From Mycobacteriales bacterium (GTDB taxonomy: Bacteria; Actinomycetota; Actinomycetes; JAFAQI01), in contig DATJSI010000096.1 of the NCBI GenBank assembly GCA_035504215.1, forward strand, positions 1 through 41,949: a stretch of DNA of 41,949 bases, in the 5' to 3' direction. The position numbers and the translations under genes are program-made. Shown piece by piece: positions 8,485 to 16,449 of this stretch; positions within the stretch are counted from its first letter, which is position 1; each line of letters begins with the position of its first letter. The notes beneath the pieces were generated by a model. That model made no database searches. It saw only the letters and a list, made by a program, of their open reading frames with translations, and was not told where the DNA came from.

Positions 8485-8988
8485 GTGGACGACAGCTCGT
8501 TTCGCGAGTACGTCGCAGCCCGTGGGCTGGCCCTGACCAGGACGGCGTACCTGCTCTGCGGAAACCAGCACGACGCCGCCGACCTGGTGCAGACGGCCCT
8601 GTCCCGGGCGTACGCCGATTGGGGCCGGGTGTCGCGGATGGGCTCGCCGGATGCCTACATCCGCCGCATCATGGCCAACCAGCGGACGTCCTGGTGGCGC
8701 TCACGCCGTCGCGAGCACCTCACGCCCGGGCCGTTGCTGGACCGCGTCGCGGAGGACCGGACCGACAACGTTGCGATCGCGGATCTGGTCCGTGCGGCGG
8801 TGCGTGCGCTGCCGCCGAAGCAGCGGGCGGCGATCGTCTTCCGGTACTTCGAGGACCTGGATGATGCCGCGATCGCGTACGCGCTCGACTGCTCGCCGGC
8901 GACCGTGCGCAGCCAGATTTCCCGAGCGTTGACCCAGCTCCGTCAACGAGCGGACCTCAGTGAACTCGTGGGAGTGGAGGGATCATGA
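8485..8988 (+). CDS. SigE-type ECF RNA polymerase sigma factor
   Basis: This sigma factor of about 167 residues has only regions 2 and 4. Region 2 spans about 8-80 (LALTRTAYLLCGNQHDAADLVQT, then YIRRIMANQRTSWWR). Region 4.2 spans about 110-160 (LPPKQRAAIVFRYFEDLDDA, then CSPATVRSQISRALTQLR, the helix-turn-helix). This is the SigE family common in actinobacteria. The GTG at 8485 is preferred to that at 8482 because GGAGG (8476-8480) is too close to the latter. The stop overlaps the next gene (ATGA), linking it with a membrane protein that probably controls it. Confidence 0.88.
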   Translation: MDDSSFREYVAARGLALTRTAYLLCGNQHDAADLVQTALSRAYADWGRVSRMGSPDAYIRRIMANQRTSWWRSRRREHLTPGPLLDRVAEDRTDNVAIADLVRAAVRALPPKQRAAIVFRYFEDLDDAAIAYALDCSPATVRSQISRALTQLRQRADLSELVGVEGS

Positions 8989-9842
8989 TCGACCTGGACG
9001 AGCTGCTGCGGGAGACCCTTGCCGGCGATGTTGAAGGGGTCGCTCTGCCGCTGGATCTCGCCGAAATCGCGACCCGGCGAGGTCAGCGGATCCGGCGGCG
9101 GCGCCGCACCCTGACGACGGCCGCGGCGACCGGTTCCGCCGGCGCTGTCGTCGTCGGTGCGGTCGCGATCTCGGCGTGGGCGGGGCGTCCCGCGCATTCG
9201 CAGGTGCTGCTGGGCAGCCGTCCTTCCGAGCCGCCAGTTACCCGCCCGAGCCAGGCCAGCCACCACCACGATGCCGGGCTGGTGTGGACGAACTGGCCCA
9301 CGGACCGCCGGTTCGGCACTGCGCCGAGCCAGGCGTTCCTCGACGCGGTCGACCCGGGCCAGCCGCAGACGGTCTATGCCGAGGGCACGATGTCCGATGG
9401 GACCGAGTTCGTCGTCAGCGACCCGACTGCCGACCGCGGGGAGGTTCCCGGCTTCGTCCAGGGATGGAACAACGTCACCGACTTCGGTGAGTCGGTCAGC
9501 GTCGGCCCGTCGATGACGGACGGGTCGTATCTCGCCTTTCAGACGCCGACGTACGACGCAGGTGATCTGGACACGGCGACCACGCAGTGGCTGGTCGTCG
9601 TCGGTGCGCCGGACACCCGGACTGCGTCGTACTCCGCTGACGGCACATCCTGGACCTCGATGTCGGTGCAGGAGGGAATCGCCGTACTGAAGCTGCCTGC
9701 CATCGCACCGGTCGACGCGCAGATCCGGCTGACCGATGGCTCGGGCCACACCGTGCAAGGTGGACTGGGCGTCACCGGGCCGGTTGCGAGCCCGTCGGCC
9801 GACTCGAGCCCGACGGCGACCGGACCGTCGTCGGCGCCGTAG
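8985..9842 (+). CDS. Single-pass membrane partner of the ECF sigma factor
   Basis: This 285-residue protein has an acidic N-terminal segment of about 30 residues, a basic stretch (RRGQRIRRRRR) that keeps this end inside the cell, one transmembrane helix at about 43-65, and an extracytoplasmic domain (70-250) ending in a Ser/Pro/Thr tail. No zinc-binding HxxxCxxC anti-sigma motif is present, so it is not a classic ZAS protein. The ATGA overlap with the sigma gene and the topology make an anti-sigma or sensing role likely, but this is inference; I do not recognise the external domain. Confidence 0.7.
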   Translation: MIDLDELLRETLAGDVEGVALPLDLAEIATRRGQRIRRRRRTLTTAAATGSAGAVVVGAVAISAWAGRPAHSQVLLGSRPSEPPVTRPSQASHHHDAGLVWTNWPTDRRFGTAPSQAFLDAVDPGQPQTVYAEGTMSDGTEFVVSDPTADRGEVPGFVQGWNNVTDFGESVSVGPSMTDGSYLAFQTPTYDAGDLDTATTQWLVVVGAPDTRTASYSADGTSWTSMSVQEGIAVLKLPAIAPVDAQIRLTDGSGHTVQGGLGVTGPVASPSADSSPTATGPSSAP

Positions 9843-9970
9843 GCCGATCCGCGCCGTCCGCACGAGGGAGAGTTTCGCGGCACCGGTGGATAACGACGAA
9901 GCCGGCCGCTTCCCCGTGGGACGCCGGGTAGGACGCCTCAGCCGGAGCGCAGCCACGCCCCGGCACCTGG

Positions 9971-9993
9971 CGCGCCTGACGCCGGTCAGCGCG
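9971..9993. terminator. Hairpin between convergent operons
   Basis: CGCG-C-CTGAC (9971-9980) pairs with GTCAGCGCG (9985-9993): nine base pairs, one bulge, loop GCCG. It sits between the stop of the sigma-partner gene (9842) and the stop of the protease-like gene (10001). No U-run follows on either strand. It may act as a bidirectional terminator, as often seen in actinobacteria. Confidence 0.45.
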
Positions 9994-10000
9994 TCTGCTG

Positions 10001-12982
10001 CTACGACCCGGGTGGACCCACCGTGTACTCGTAGGGATAGGCAGCCAGCGTCTGCAGGTCGAAGAAGTAACCCTGGCTGTCGAGCAGCGGCGAAAGGGCG
10101 CTGCCGTTGCTCACCACGGCGATCAGCCCGCTGACATCGGTGGCCGGAGCGGCAGTCGGTGTCAGCGTGCCCGTGACGAGCGCGGTGGCGTTCGGTGCGA
10201 TGTAGACGTTCGGCCCGCTGACGTCGCCGTTGGTTGACAGCAGGGTGAACGTCCGGCCGACGCCGGTGGTGTTCGTCACCTGCACGCTTACGGTGTTGCT
10301 GCTGCCCTGCGGCAATACGGTCGCCGAGCTGTCCGGAATCGAGACCGGTGTGGTCCGGGCTGTGTTGAAGCTGATGTCGCCCCGGATCGTCTGGTCGAAC
10401 TCCTTGCCGCTGGTGGTGAGATCCATCATCGCCTGGATCGTCCACACCCCCGGCGTCGGATCGGCAACCACGATCGCCGCGTTGCCGAGCTGATGGCTCG
10501 CGCCGACGCCTTCCGGTGTCGTGCTCGGCGTCCGGTCGTAGTAGCCGTCGAGCCCGTCCGGCTCGACCGCGAAGTAGTCCATGATGTTGTCCGGGCTCGT
10601 ATCCGCGGTGTGGAACGTGATGCGCAGGTCGTTCTCGCCCGGCGGTACGTCGATCTGCATGCTCTTCAACGGACCGAACCCGCGCGCGACGCTGCTACCC
10701 ATCTGCCAGCGGAACCGGCCGCCGGTCGACGGGATCAGGGTGCGCCGCGTCACCGGCACGGACACGCTCGTGCCGCGGTTCGACGTGAACTGCACCGACT
10801 CGGGGCGGTCGCCTGGCTGGTAGGGCAGCCTGACGGTCAGCGGGATCGTGGCACTGGAGTGCGCGGCGATCGTGACCGCCCGGCTTGCGCGGTTGTCGAT
10901 CTCGGCCTGTCCGGTGAAGCGGACCGAGATGTTGCCGCGGTAGCTGCCCGGCGTGGCCGGCGGGTCCTGCAGGTGGCTTCGGCCGTTGTTCCAGACGATT
11001 CGCGCCCGCCACTTGCCCGGCATCGGGTTGTCGATCGAGACATGCTCGTTGTTCGACACCGGCCCGGTCGGGGTGTCCGAGTAGTCGTAGGACACCTGGG
11101 CCAGGTGGCCCCGAGGGTCGAACAGCAGCAGCGACAGGACGGCGTCGTTGTTCGGGTTCGGCGTGATCATGTCGACGCCGAGCTGCGACAGTCCTCTCGG
11201 CACGTTCATCGTGATGTCCCGCGCGGCTTGCGCGCCTTCGGCCGGCAGCGGCTGCGAGGACGGCGGCGCCGTCACCGGCTCAGTGACGGTGCGCCCGATC
11301 TGCCACGGCCGGCTGAACCGCCGGAAGGTCCCGGTCACGGTCTGTGGGCGGTTGGACGCGTTGTACAACGAGACGCTCTGCTGGCTCGAGGTCCCGCCGT
11401 TTCCGCTCACGTTCACCTGGGTCGGGGTCGGCAGCAGCGCGCTCGACGACGAGCGGACGGTGGAGCCGGGTTCCTGCTGAGCCGCACGAACCGCAGCTCC
11501 GACGTCGAGCAGACCGGCACCTTGGCCGTCGCTGGGCGCACCGATGTCCTGCGCGGTCCCGGTCAGGATCTGCTTCACCATCGCGGGCGTGGGCTGTGCC
11601 CCGTCGTGCGAGTCGGCGTAGGCCTGGATCACGTCCGCGGCCGCACCCGCGATGAACGGCGCCGACTCGCTGGTCCCGCCGAATGCTTCGGTCAGCGTGG
11701 TCTGCGGACAGGTGGGCGAGGCGGGACTGCAGCTGGCTTCGCCGCCCTGACCGGGTGCAACGAGGTCGAGGACGTTGTCGTCAGGCGTGGTTCCACCCGA
11801 GGACAGCGCGGCGATCTGGTTGTCGTCCCAGTGCTTGTAGCCCCAGGCCTGCGCGAGCAGCCGGTAGGTCGTCGACGCACCCGCGTCGATCACGTTCGGG
11901 TCGTACGCCGGCACCTCGACCGTCCCGCCGACGCCAGAGTCACCGGCCGACTCGACGACCGTGATGCCGGCCGCAACGAGCTCGTCGTTTGCCTCGGTGA
12001 TGGCGCTGAAGTCGGTCTGGCCCGGAATCGCACCGTAGCCGTAGGACTCGGAGACGACTGACACGCCGTCATCGATCGCCGCGATGTCGAGGCCGGCGAT
12101 CGCCTCCGACTCCGTCGTCGGGACGTCGGACGTGCCCTGTCCGAAGTAGCCGGTGTCGACGATCGAGGCTCCTGGCGCGATGCCCACGATCCGGAACGTG
12201 CAGCCGGCCGGCAGGTTCGAGTACGGGAGCTCCTTGGAGAAGTCGTACGTGACCGTGCCTTGACCGCCGATCGACGAGGCGTCGCCGTACCACTCGTCGC
12301 CGCCGCCGTCGAAGTTCGAGTCGTCCTCATTGGGCGTCGGGCTGTCGATGACGACGTGCTTCCCATCGGGCCGGATCAGGTTGGGGTTGCCGGCAAGCTC
12401 GTTGACGCCGGTGAGGCCGATCTTGACCCCGACGCCGGTCGCGATCCGCGCGGCATCACCCGGCTGCGCGGGTTGGCTCATGAAGTGGGTGACCGCCAGG
12501 GCCTCCGGCTCGAGCAGTGGCTTGTTCGGGTTCGAGGGGCACAGCCGCTGGCTGATGTTGGCCGCCGGCACCTGCGGAGCCGTCCGGGCCACGATCGGCA
12601 TGTCCCGCTGGATGGAGGCGACGTCCGGGTTGCTGCGCAGCCGCTGCACCTCGGCGGCTGTGACCTTGGCCGCGACCGCGTTCACGCTGACCAGGTGGCG
12701 GACCTGGGTGCCGCCGTGCGAGGTGATGCTGGCGGTGACCGACTTTTGCGACGCCAGCGTCGTCGCCTGGCGCTGCCTGCCCTGGGCCTTGATCTTCAAG
12801 CCGTGGTACTGGTTCTTGAGGATGACGATCACCTTGCCGCCGTGCTCTGCGGCATGCGTGACCGGCGCGAGCGACGTGGATCGCGGCGTGGCAGCTGCCG
12901 ATGACGCCGCGGCGCTCCCCAGGGTGAGTGCGGCGGCCGTCGCGACAACCGCGGAAAGGGTGACGAGTGGGCGAGGTTGCAC
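10001..12982 (-). CDS. Secreted S8-like (subtilase clan SB) protein with degenerate active site
   Basis: This 993-residue exported protein has a signal peptide (about 1-32), an I9-type propeptide region (about 48-130) and a subtilisin-fold domain (about 150-470), followed by about 500 residues of beta-rich modules. The serine motif GGTSESAP (Ser438) is intact. The usual DTG aspartate motif reads GLTGVNE (about 189-195), and no HGTH histidine motif is found where a GDASSIGGQG stretch appears instead. The oxyanion position, normally Asn, reads AGDSG (Asp348), as in sedolisins. Similar divergent S8 homologues are, as far as I recall, known in actinobacteria, so it may be a subfamily with altered chemistry or an inactive binder. 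Start GTG 12982 is chosen over one 60 bases upstream because it begins the signal peptide and follows AGGGG. Confidence 0.78.
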   Translation of the reverse strand: MQPRPLVTLSAVVATAAALTLGSAAASSAAATPRSTSLAPVTHAAEHGGKVIVILKNQYHGLKIKAQGRQRQATTLASQKSVTASITSHGGTQVRHLVSVNAVAAKVTAAEVQRLRSNPDVASIQRDMPIVARTAPQVPAANISQRLCPSNPNKPLLEPEALAVTHFMSQPAQPGDAARIATGVGVKIGLTGVNELAGNPNLIRPDGKHVVIDSPTPNEDDSNFDGGGDEWYGDASSIGGQGTVTYDFSKELPYSNLPAGCTFRIVGIAPGASIVDTGYFGQGTSDVPTTESEAIAGLDIAAIDDGVSVVSESYGYGAIPGQTDFSAITEANDELVAAGITVVESAGDSGVGGTVEVPAYDPNVIDAGASTTYRLLAQAWGYKHWDDNQIAALSSGGTTPDDNVLDLVAPGQGGEASCSPASPTCPQTTLTEAFGGTSESAPFIAGAAADVIQAYADSHDGAQPTPAMVKQILTGTAQDIGAPSDGQGAGLLDVGAAVRAAQQEPGSTVRSSSSALLPTPTQVNVSGNGGTSSQQSVSLYNASNRPQTVTGTFRRFSRPWQIGRTVTEPVTAPPSSQPLPAEGAQAARDITMNVPRGLSQLGVDMITPNPNNDAVLSLLLFDPRGHLAQVSYDYSDTPTGPVSNNEHVSIDNPMPGKWRARIVWNNGRSHLQDPPATPGSYRGNISVRFTGQAEIDNRASRAVTIAAHSSATIPLTVRLPYQPGDRPESVQFTSNRGTSVSVPVTRRTLIPSTGGRFRWQMGSSVARGFGPLKSMQIDVPPGENDLRITFHTADTSPDNIMDYFAVEPDGLDGYYDRTPSTTPEGVGASHQLGNAAIVVADPTPGVWTIQAMMDLTTSGKEFDQTIRGDISFNTARTTPVSIPDSSATVLPQGSSNTVSVQVTNTTGVGRTFTLLSTNGDVSGPNVYIAPNATALVTGTLTPTAAPATDVSGLIAVVSNGSALSPLLDSQGYFFDLQTLAAYPYEYTVGPPGS

Positions 12983-13105
12983 GGTGACCCCTAGGTGTCG
13001 GCGAACCCCCCGCCGCGAGCACTGTGCCACGGCCGGACACAACGGACAAGAGGGAACTTCCTACTGCGATCCGACTTGGCCGCACGACCTGGTCTTGAGG
13101 CCGGG

Positions 13106-14086
13106 TCAGTCGATGGCGGCGTCGATCACCCCCTGACCGAGCGGGCTGCGCCAATACCGGATCTGGTGCCCGGCTCGGCGCTTGCTGACCAGGCCCGCTC
13201 CGTGCAGCGCGCCGAGGTGCTCCGACACGGTGCCGAGCCCGAGGGCGAGGTCGGCCGCCAGACCGGTCGTGGTCGCGGGCTGGTCGAGCGCGGCGAGGAT
13301 CGCCGCTCGGCTGCGCCCGAGCAGCCGCGCCAACCGGTCCGGTGGCGGTGGTGCGGCGGTCCACAGCCGGGCGATCCCGCGGGCCGGGTAGACGACGGTC
13401 GGCTGGTACGGCGCGTCGACGATCACCGAAACGTGCGGCCAGTTGAACGCGCTCGGCACCAGGAGCAGGCCGCTGCCGGCGAGATCGCGGTCCGCGTCGG
13501 TTGATCGCTCGGCGACCAGCTCGCCGTCCTCCCAGCCCAGGCCCGGGTGCAGGTCGGCGAACAGCCCGGTCCAACCGGCCCGGACGAGACACTCGCCGCG
13601 GTAGGCGATGTCGTCGTCGAGAATCCGGCGGATCGCCGGCCAGTCCGGCTCGACCAGCACATGCCACGCGCGCTCGAGCACCCCGACGAGCTCGGCGACC
13701 GCCCGCTCCGGGTCGGACACCAGTGGGTCCAGCGCCTCGGCCGCTGGATTGGCGGGCATCTGGTCGCGGCAGCGGGTGAGCTCGGCGACCACCCGGTCCA
13801 GCGGGGTACGCCGGACCCGCTCGAGCTCGGTCCGGACGCTGGTGTTGCTCGCCGTCGGGGGCGGTGACAGAAAGTCCGGGGCGTAGCCGGAGTTTGGCTG
13901 CACGGCGCGTAACAGGCCGAGCTCGGCGGCGTCGGCGGCGTCCCGGCGACGGGCCAGCCAGGGGTCGTAGAGCGGCCGCCGGTGTGGGCCGTAGACCACC
14001 CGCAGCGCGGCGTGGGTCTCCCATAGCGGGGATACGGTGAACCGGCAGCGCAGCGCGTCGCTGTCGCTGAACCGCAGCCGGGTCAT
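13106..14086 (-). CDS. ArsR-type winged-helix transcriptional regulator with DUF5937-like N-terminus
   Basis: This 326-residue protein combines an N-terminal domain beginning MTRLRFSDSDALRCRFTVSP, as in DUF5937 regulators, with a C-terminal winged helix. The helix-turn-helix is around TTGLAADLALGLGTVSEHL and the wing is GLVSKRRAGHQIRYWRSP. ArsR-like repressors of this type commonly sit beside an MFS exporter, and here the gene is divergent from one across 66 bp. The start at 14086 is chosen because the frame continues upstream into the exporter gene but homology-like sequence begins here. A -10 box TACTTT (14112-14117, minus strand) next to an inverted repeat suggests autorepression. Confidence 0.85.
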   Translation of the reverse strand: MTRLRFSDSDALRCRFTVSPLWETHAALRVVYGPHRRPLYDPWLARRRDAADAAELGLLRAVQPNSGYAPDFLSPPPTASNTSVRTELERVRRTPLDRVVAELTRCRDQMPANPAAEALDPLVSDPERAVAELVGVLERAWHVLVEPDWPAIRRILDDDIAYRGECLVRAGWTGLFADLHPGLGWEDGELVAERSTDADRDLAGSGLLLVPSAFNWPHVSVIVDAPYQPTVVYPARGIARLWTAAPPPPDRLARLLGRSRAAILAALDQPATTTGLAADLALGLGTVSEHLGALHGAGLVSKRRAGHQIRYWRSPLGQGVIDAAID

Positions 14087-14097
14087 GAGCCCGGAGA

Positions 14098-14113
14098 TTC
14101 GGCCATTCCCGAA
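14098..14113. promoter_or_regulatory. Candidate operator in the divergent regulator/MFS promoter
   Basis: TTCGG-N6-CCGAA forms a perfect inverted repeat 12-27 bases upstream of the regulator start, overlapping its TACTTT -10 box (14112-14117 on the minus strand). The position fits repression of the regulator and its divergent exporter. Binding is inferred. Confidence 0.4.
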
Positions 14114-14152
14114 AGTATCGCCCTCGCGGCCCATTCTGGCGACCCTGGACCC

Positions 14153-15412
14153 ATGACCACGACCGCCGTACCCGTCGAGCCCCGCGAAGCCCGCGGTTAC
14201 TCGGCCGTGCTGCGGCTGCCCGGTCTGCGCTGGATGTACCTGGCGCATTCGATCTCGATGGCCGGAACGGTCGCGGCCGAGGTTGCGCTGTCGATCCTCG
14301 TCTACGAGCGAAGCCACTCACCGTTGCTGTCCGCGCTCGTGCTGGTCGTGTCCTTCCTGCCGTGGGGGCTCGGCGGCACGGTGCTGTCCGCGCTTGCCGA
14401 CCGGTTCCCAGCCCGGCGGCTGCTGGTCACCTGCGACCTGATCAGCGCGACCTGCATCGCTGCGATGCTGATCCCGCGGGTGCCGGTCCTCGCTCTGCTC
14501 GGCCTGTTGTTGTTGACCGGCCTGGTCGCGCCCCTGTTCCAGGGCGCGCGGGCGGCGAGCCTGGCCTACCTGCTGCCTTCCGACCTGTTCCCCGCGGGCC
14601 GGTCGATGCTGCGGTCGATCAGCCAGATCATGGTCCTGACGGGCTTCGCGGCCGGCAGTGTCGTGGTGGCAGCGGTCGGCCCGAAGTGGCTGCTCGGCGC
14701 CGACGCGGCGAGCTTCATCGCCTCGGCCACCCTGCTGCGCTTCGGTACGCCGCGCACCCCGGCGGCCGTCCACGGCGAGCCCGCCACCGCGGGATCGGTC
14801 GTGCGCCAGTCGCTGTCCGGCTTGCGCGACATCTTCGGCCGGCCGCAGCTGCGCCGCCTCTTGGTTCTGTCCTGGATCGTGCCCGCATTCGCGTCGGCGC
14901 CGGATGGGCTCGCGGTCGCCTACACCGCACAGGCAGGCAGCAAGCCGACCAGCGCCGGCCTGCTGTTCACGGGTTACTCGGCCGGGATGATCCTCTCCGA
15001 GATCCTCGTCGCGCGGACGGCGCCCGCCACCAAACGTCGGCTGCTCGTGCCGCTGGCCATGGTTGCGCTGGTGCCGGCGATCGCCTTCGTCGCCGGCCCT
15101 CCGGTGCTGGGCGCGGCCGGTCTGCTGGTCCTGGTCGGGATGGGATCGGCGTACAACCAGGGCCTCGACCCGTTGGTGCTCGCCGCGAGCGAGCCCTCGA
15201 TCCGTGGCCGGCTGTTCACCATTCAGAGCAGCGGGCTCATGACGGTGCAGGGCATCGGTATCGCGGTGGCCGGCATCATCGGCTCGCTCGTATCCGCCCG
15301 CTACGTGATCGCGGGTATCGGCGCGGTCGGCGTCGTGACGGTCGGCATCGTCGCCGTCCGCGCGGTCGGACTCCGCCCGCCGCGGGCCGAGCCCGACTCA
15401 TCCGTGGGCTGA
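14153..15412 (+). CDS. MFS transporter (drug-efflux type)
   Basis: This 419-residue integral membrane protein has about twelve hydrophobic segments. The MFS loop 2-3 signature appears as GGTVLSALADRFPARRLL, followed by VTCDLISATCIAAML. The fold and length match MFS_3-type multidrug exporters (MefA-like). The substrate is unknown. The neighbouring ArsR-like gene is the likely repressor. The gene ends in a 23-bp tandem duplication (15401-15446) whose first copy holds its stop codon. Confidence 0.88.
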   Translation: MTTTAVPVEPREARGYSAVLRLPGLRWMYLAHSISMAGTVAAEVALSILVYERSHSPLLSALVLVVSFLPWGLGGTVLSALADRFPARRLLVTCDLISATCIAAMLIPRVPVLALLGLLLLTGLVAPLFQGARAASLAYLLPSDLFPAGRSMLRSISQIMVLTGFAAGSVVVAAVGPKWLLGADAASFIASATLLRFGTPRTPAAVHGEPATAGSVVRQSLSGLRDIFGRPQLRRLLVLSWIVPAFASAPDGLAVAYTAQAGSKPTSAGLLFTGYSAGMILSEILVARTAPATKRRLLVPLAMVALVPAIAFVAGPPVLGAAGLLVLVGMGSAYNQGLDPLVLAASEPSIRGRLFTIQSSGLMTVQGIGIAVAGIIGSLVSARYVIAGIGAVGVVTVGIVAVRAVGLRPPRAEPDSSVG

Positions 15413-15446
15413 CGCCCGGCGCGTCCGTGGGCTGACGCCCGGCTCG
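15401..15446. repeat. 23-bp tandem duplication at the MFS gene end
   Basis: TCCGTGGGCTGACGCCCGG plus four bases is repeated head to tail (15401-15423 and 15424-15446) with 22 of 23 bases identical. The MFS stop TGA lies in the first copy. The second copy fills most of the gap to the glycosylase gene. Confidence 0.85.
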
Positions 15447-15467
15447 CGCAGCGGGCAGACTTGACCC

Positions 15468-16328
15468 GTGCCGGAAATGCCCGAGGTCCAGGCGCTGGTC
15501 GACTTCCTCGCCGAGCGGGTGGTCGGCCACGTCGTCGCGCGAATCGACGTGGCGTCGATCGCGGTGGTCAAGACCTTCGACCCGCCGATTACGGCGCTCG
15601 CCGGGCTCACCGTGACCGGCGCGGCGCGGCACGGGAAGTTCCTCGACCTCGACGTCGACGGGCTGCACCTGGTGGCCCACCTTTCGCGGGCCGGCTGGCT
15701 GCACTGGCGCGAGTCGCTCCCGCCCGCGCTGCTCAAGCCGGGCAAGGGACCGATCGCCCTGCGCGTGCACCTCGACGACGGGTCGGGTTTCGACCTGACC
15801 GAGGCAGGCACCAAGAAGCGGCTTGCCGTGTATGTCGTCCGCGACCCGAACGACGTCCCGGGCGTCGCCCGGCTCGGGCCGGATCCGCTGGGTGAGGACT
15901 TCACGCTGGAGCGTTTCGCTGCGCTGCTCGACGGCAACCGCGCCCAGATAAAAGGAGTGCTGCGGGACCAGTCGGTCATAGCCGGGATCGGCAACGCCTA
16001 CTCGGACGAGATCCTGCACGTTGCGAAGATGTCGCCGTTCCGGCTCGCGGCCACGCTCGACGCCGGCGACGTCAAGGGCCTCTACGACGCGATGCGCGAA
16101 ACGATGACCTCTGCCTTGGAGCGAGCTCGCGGGCTGCGAGCGGCCGATCTCAAGGCCGAGAAGAAGTTGGCGATGCGGGTGCACGGCCGGGCCGGGCAAC
16201 CGTGCCCGGTCTGCGGCGACACGGTTCGCGAGGTGTCGTTCGCCACGTCCGCGCTGGACTACTGCCCCACCTGCCAGACCGGCGGCAAGCCGTTGGCCGA
16301 CCGACGGTTGTCCCGCCTGCTGAAGTGA
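15468..16328 (+). CDS. Fpg/Nei-family DNA glycosylase
   Basis: This 286-residue base-excision repair enzyme shows the catalytic N-terminus PEMPEV (Pro2, Glu3 after Met removal), the conserved Lys57 in RHGKFLDL, the helix-two-turn-helix VIAGIGNAYSDEIL, and a C-terminal C4 zinc finger (Cys246, 249, 266, 269). The GTG at 15468 is the right start because it puts Pro at position 2, as the mechanism needs. The zinc-finger tip lacks the Arg of Fpg five residues before the third Cys; Ser261 is there instead. This fits an actinobacterial Fpg/Nei-like branch rather than true MutM, and lesion preference may differ. Confidence 0.88.
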   Translation: MPEMPEVQALVDFLAERVVGHVVARIDVASIAVVKTFDPPITALAGLTVTGAARHGKFLDLDVDGLHLVAHLSRAGWLHWRESLPPALLKPGKGPIALRVHLDDGSGFDLTEAGTKKRLAVYVVRDPNDVPGVARLGPDPLGEDFTLERFAALLDGNRAQIKGVLRDQSVIAGIGNAYSDEILHVAKMSPFRLAATLDAGDVKGLYDAMRETMTSALERARGLRAADLKAEKKLAMRVHGRAGQPCPVCGDTVREVSFATSALDYCPTCQTGGKPLADRRLSRLLK

Positions 16329-16340
16329 GTCCGCTCGGCG

Positions 16341-16346
16341 TACCCT
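16341..16346 (+). promoter_or_regulatory. -10 box (TACCCT) for the TPP-riboswitch transcript
   Basis: TACCCT fits TANNNT and would place the transcription start at about 16352-16354, just at the 5' edge of the riboswitch aptamer. No good -35 is seen. Confidence 0.4.
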
Positions 16347-16351
16347 CGGGC

Positions 16352-16443
16352 TCTACCCGCGGGAGTCCGGGCGACCGGGCTGAGAGGGCGACTGCCGGTC
16401 GCCGACCGCCGAACCTGAACCGGGTCATGCCGGCGTAGGGAGT
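16352..16443 (+). ncRNA. TPP riboswitch (THI element)
   Basis: The conserved CTGAGA (16380-16385) and ACCTGA (16413-16418) boxes are present, followed by GTCATGCCGGCGTAGGGA (16424-16441), matching the THI-box consensus. A GGCGAC/GTCGCC hairpin (16387-16403) is the variable P3 arm. AGGGAG (16437-16442) is both the aptamer 3' edge and the ribosome binding site seven bases before the permease ATG. Ligand binding therefore probably hides the ribosome site (translational control). No terminator hairpin is seen between aptamer and gene. Confidence 0.93.
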
Positions 16444-16449
16444 GGACCG

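Noticed and set aside
12983-13042. Extra 20 residues at the start of the S8-like protein
   Set aside because: They precede an obvious signal peptide and lack a ribosome site; GTG 12982 fits better.
12456-14321. 621-residue frame across the S8-like and ArsR-like genes
   Set aside because: Arg/Pro-rich antisense or frame-shifted reading of two well-supported genes.
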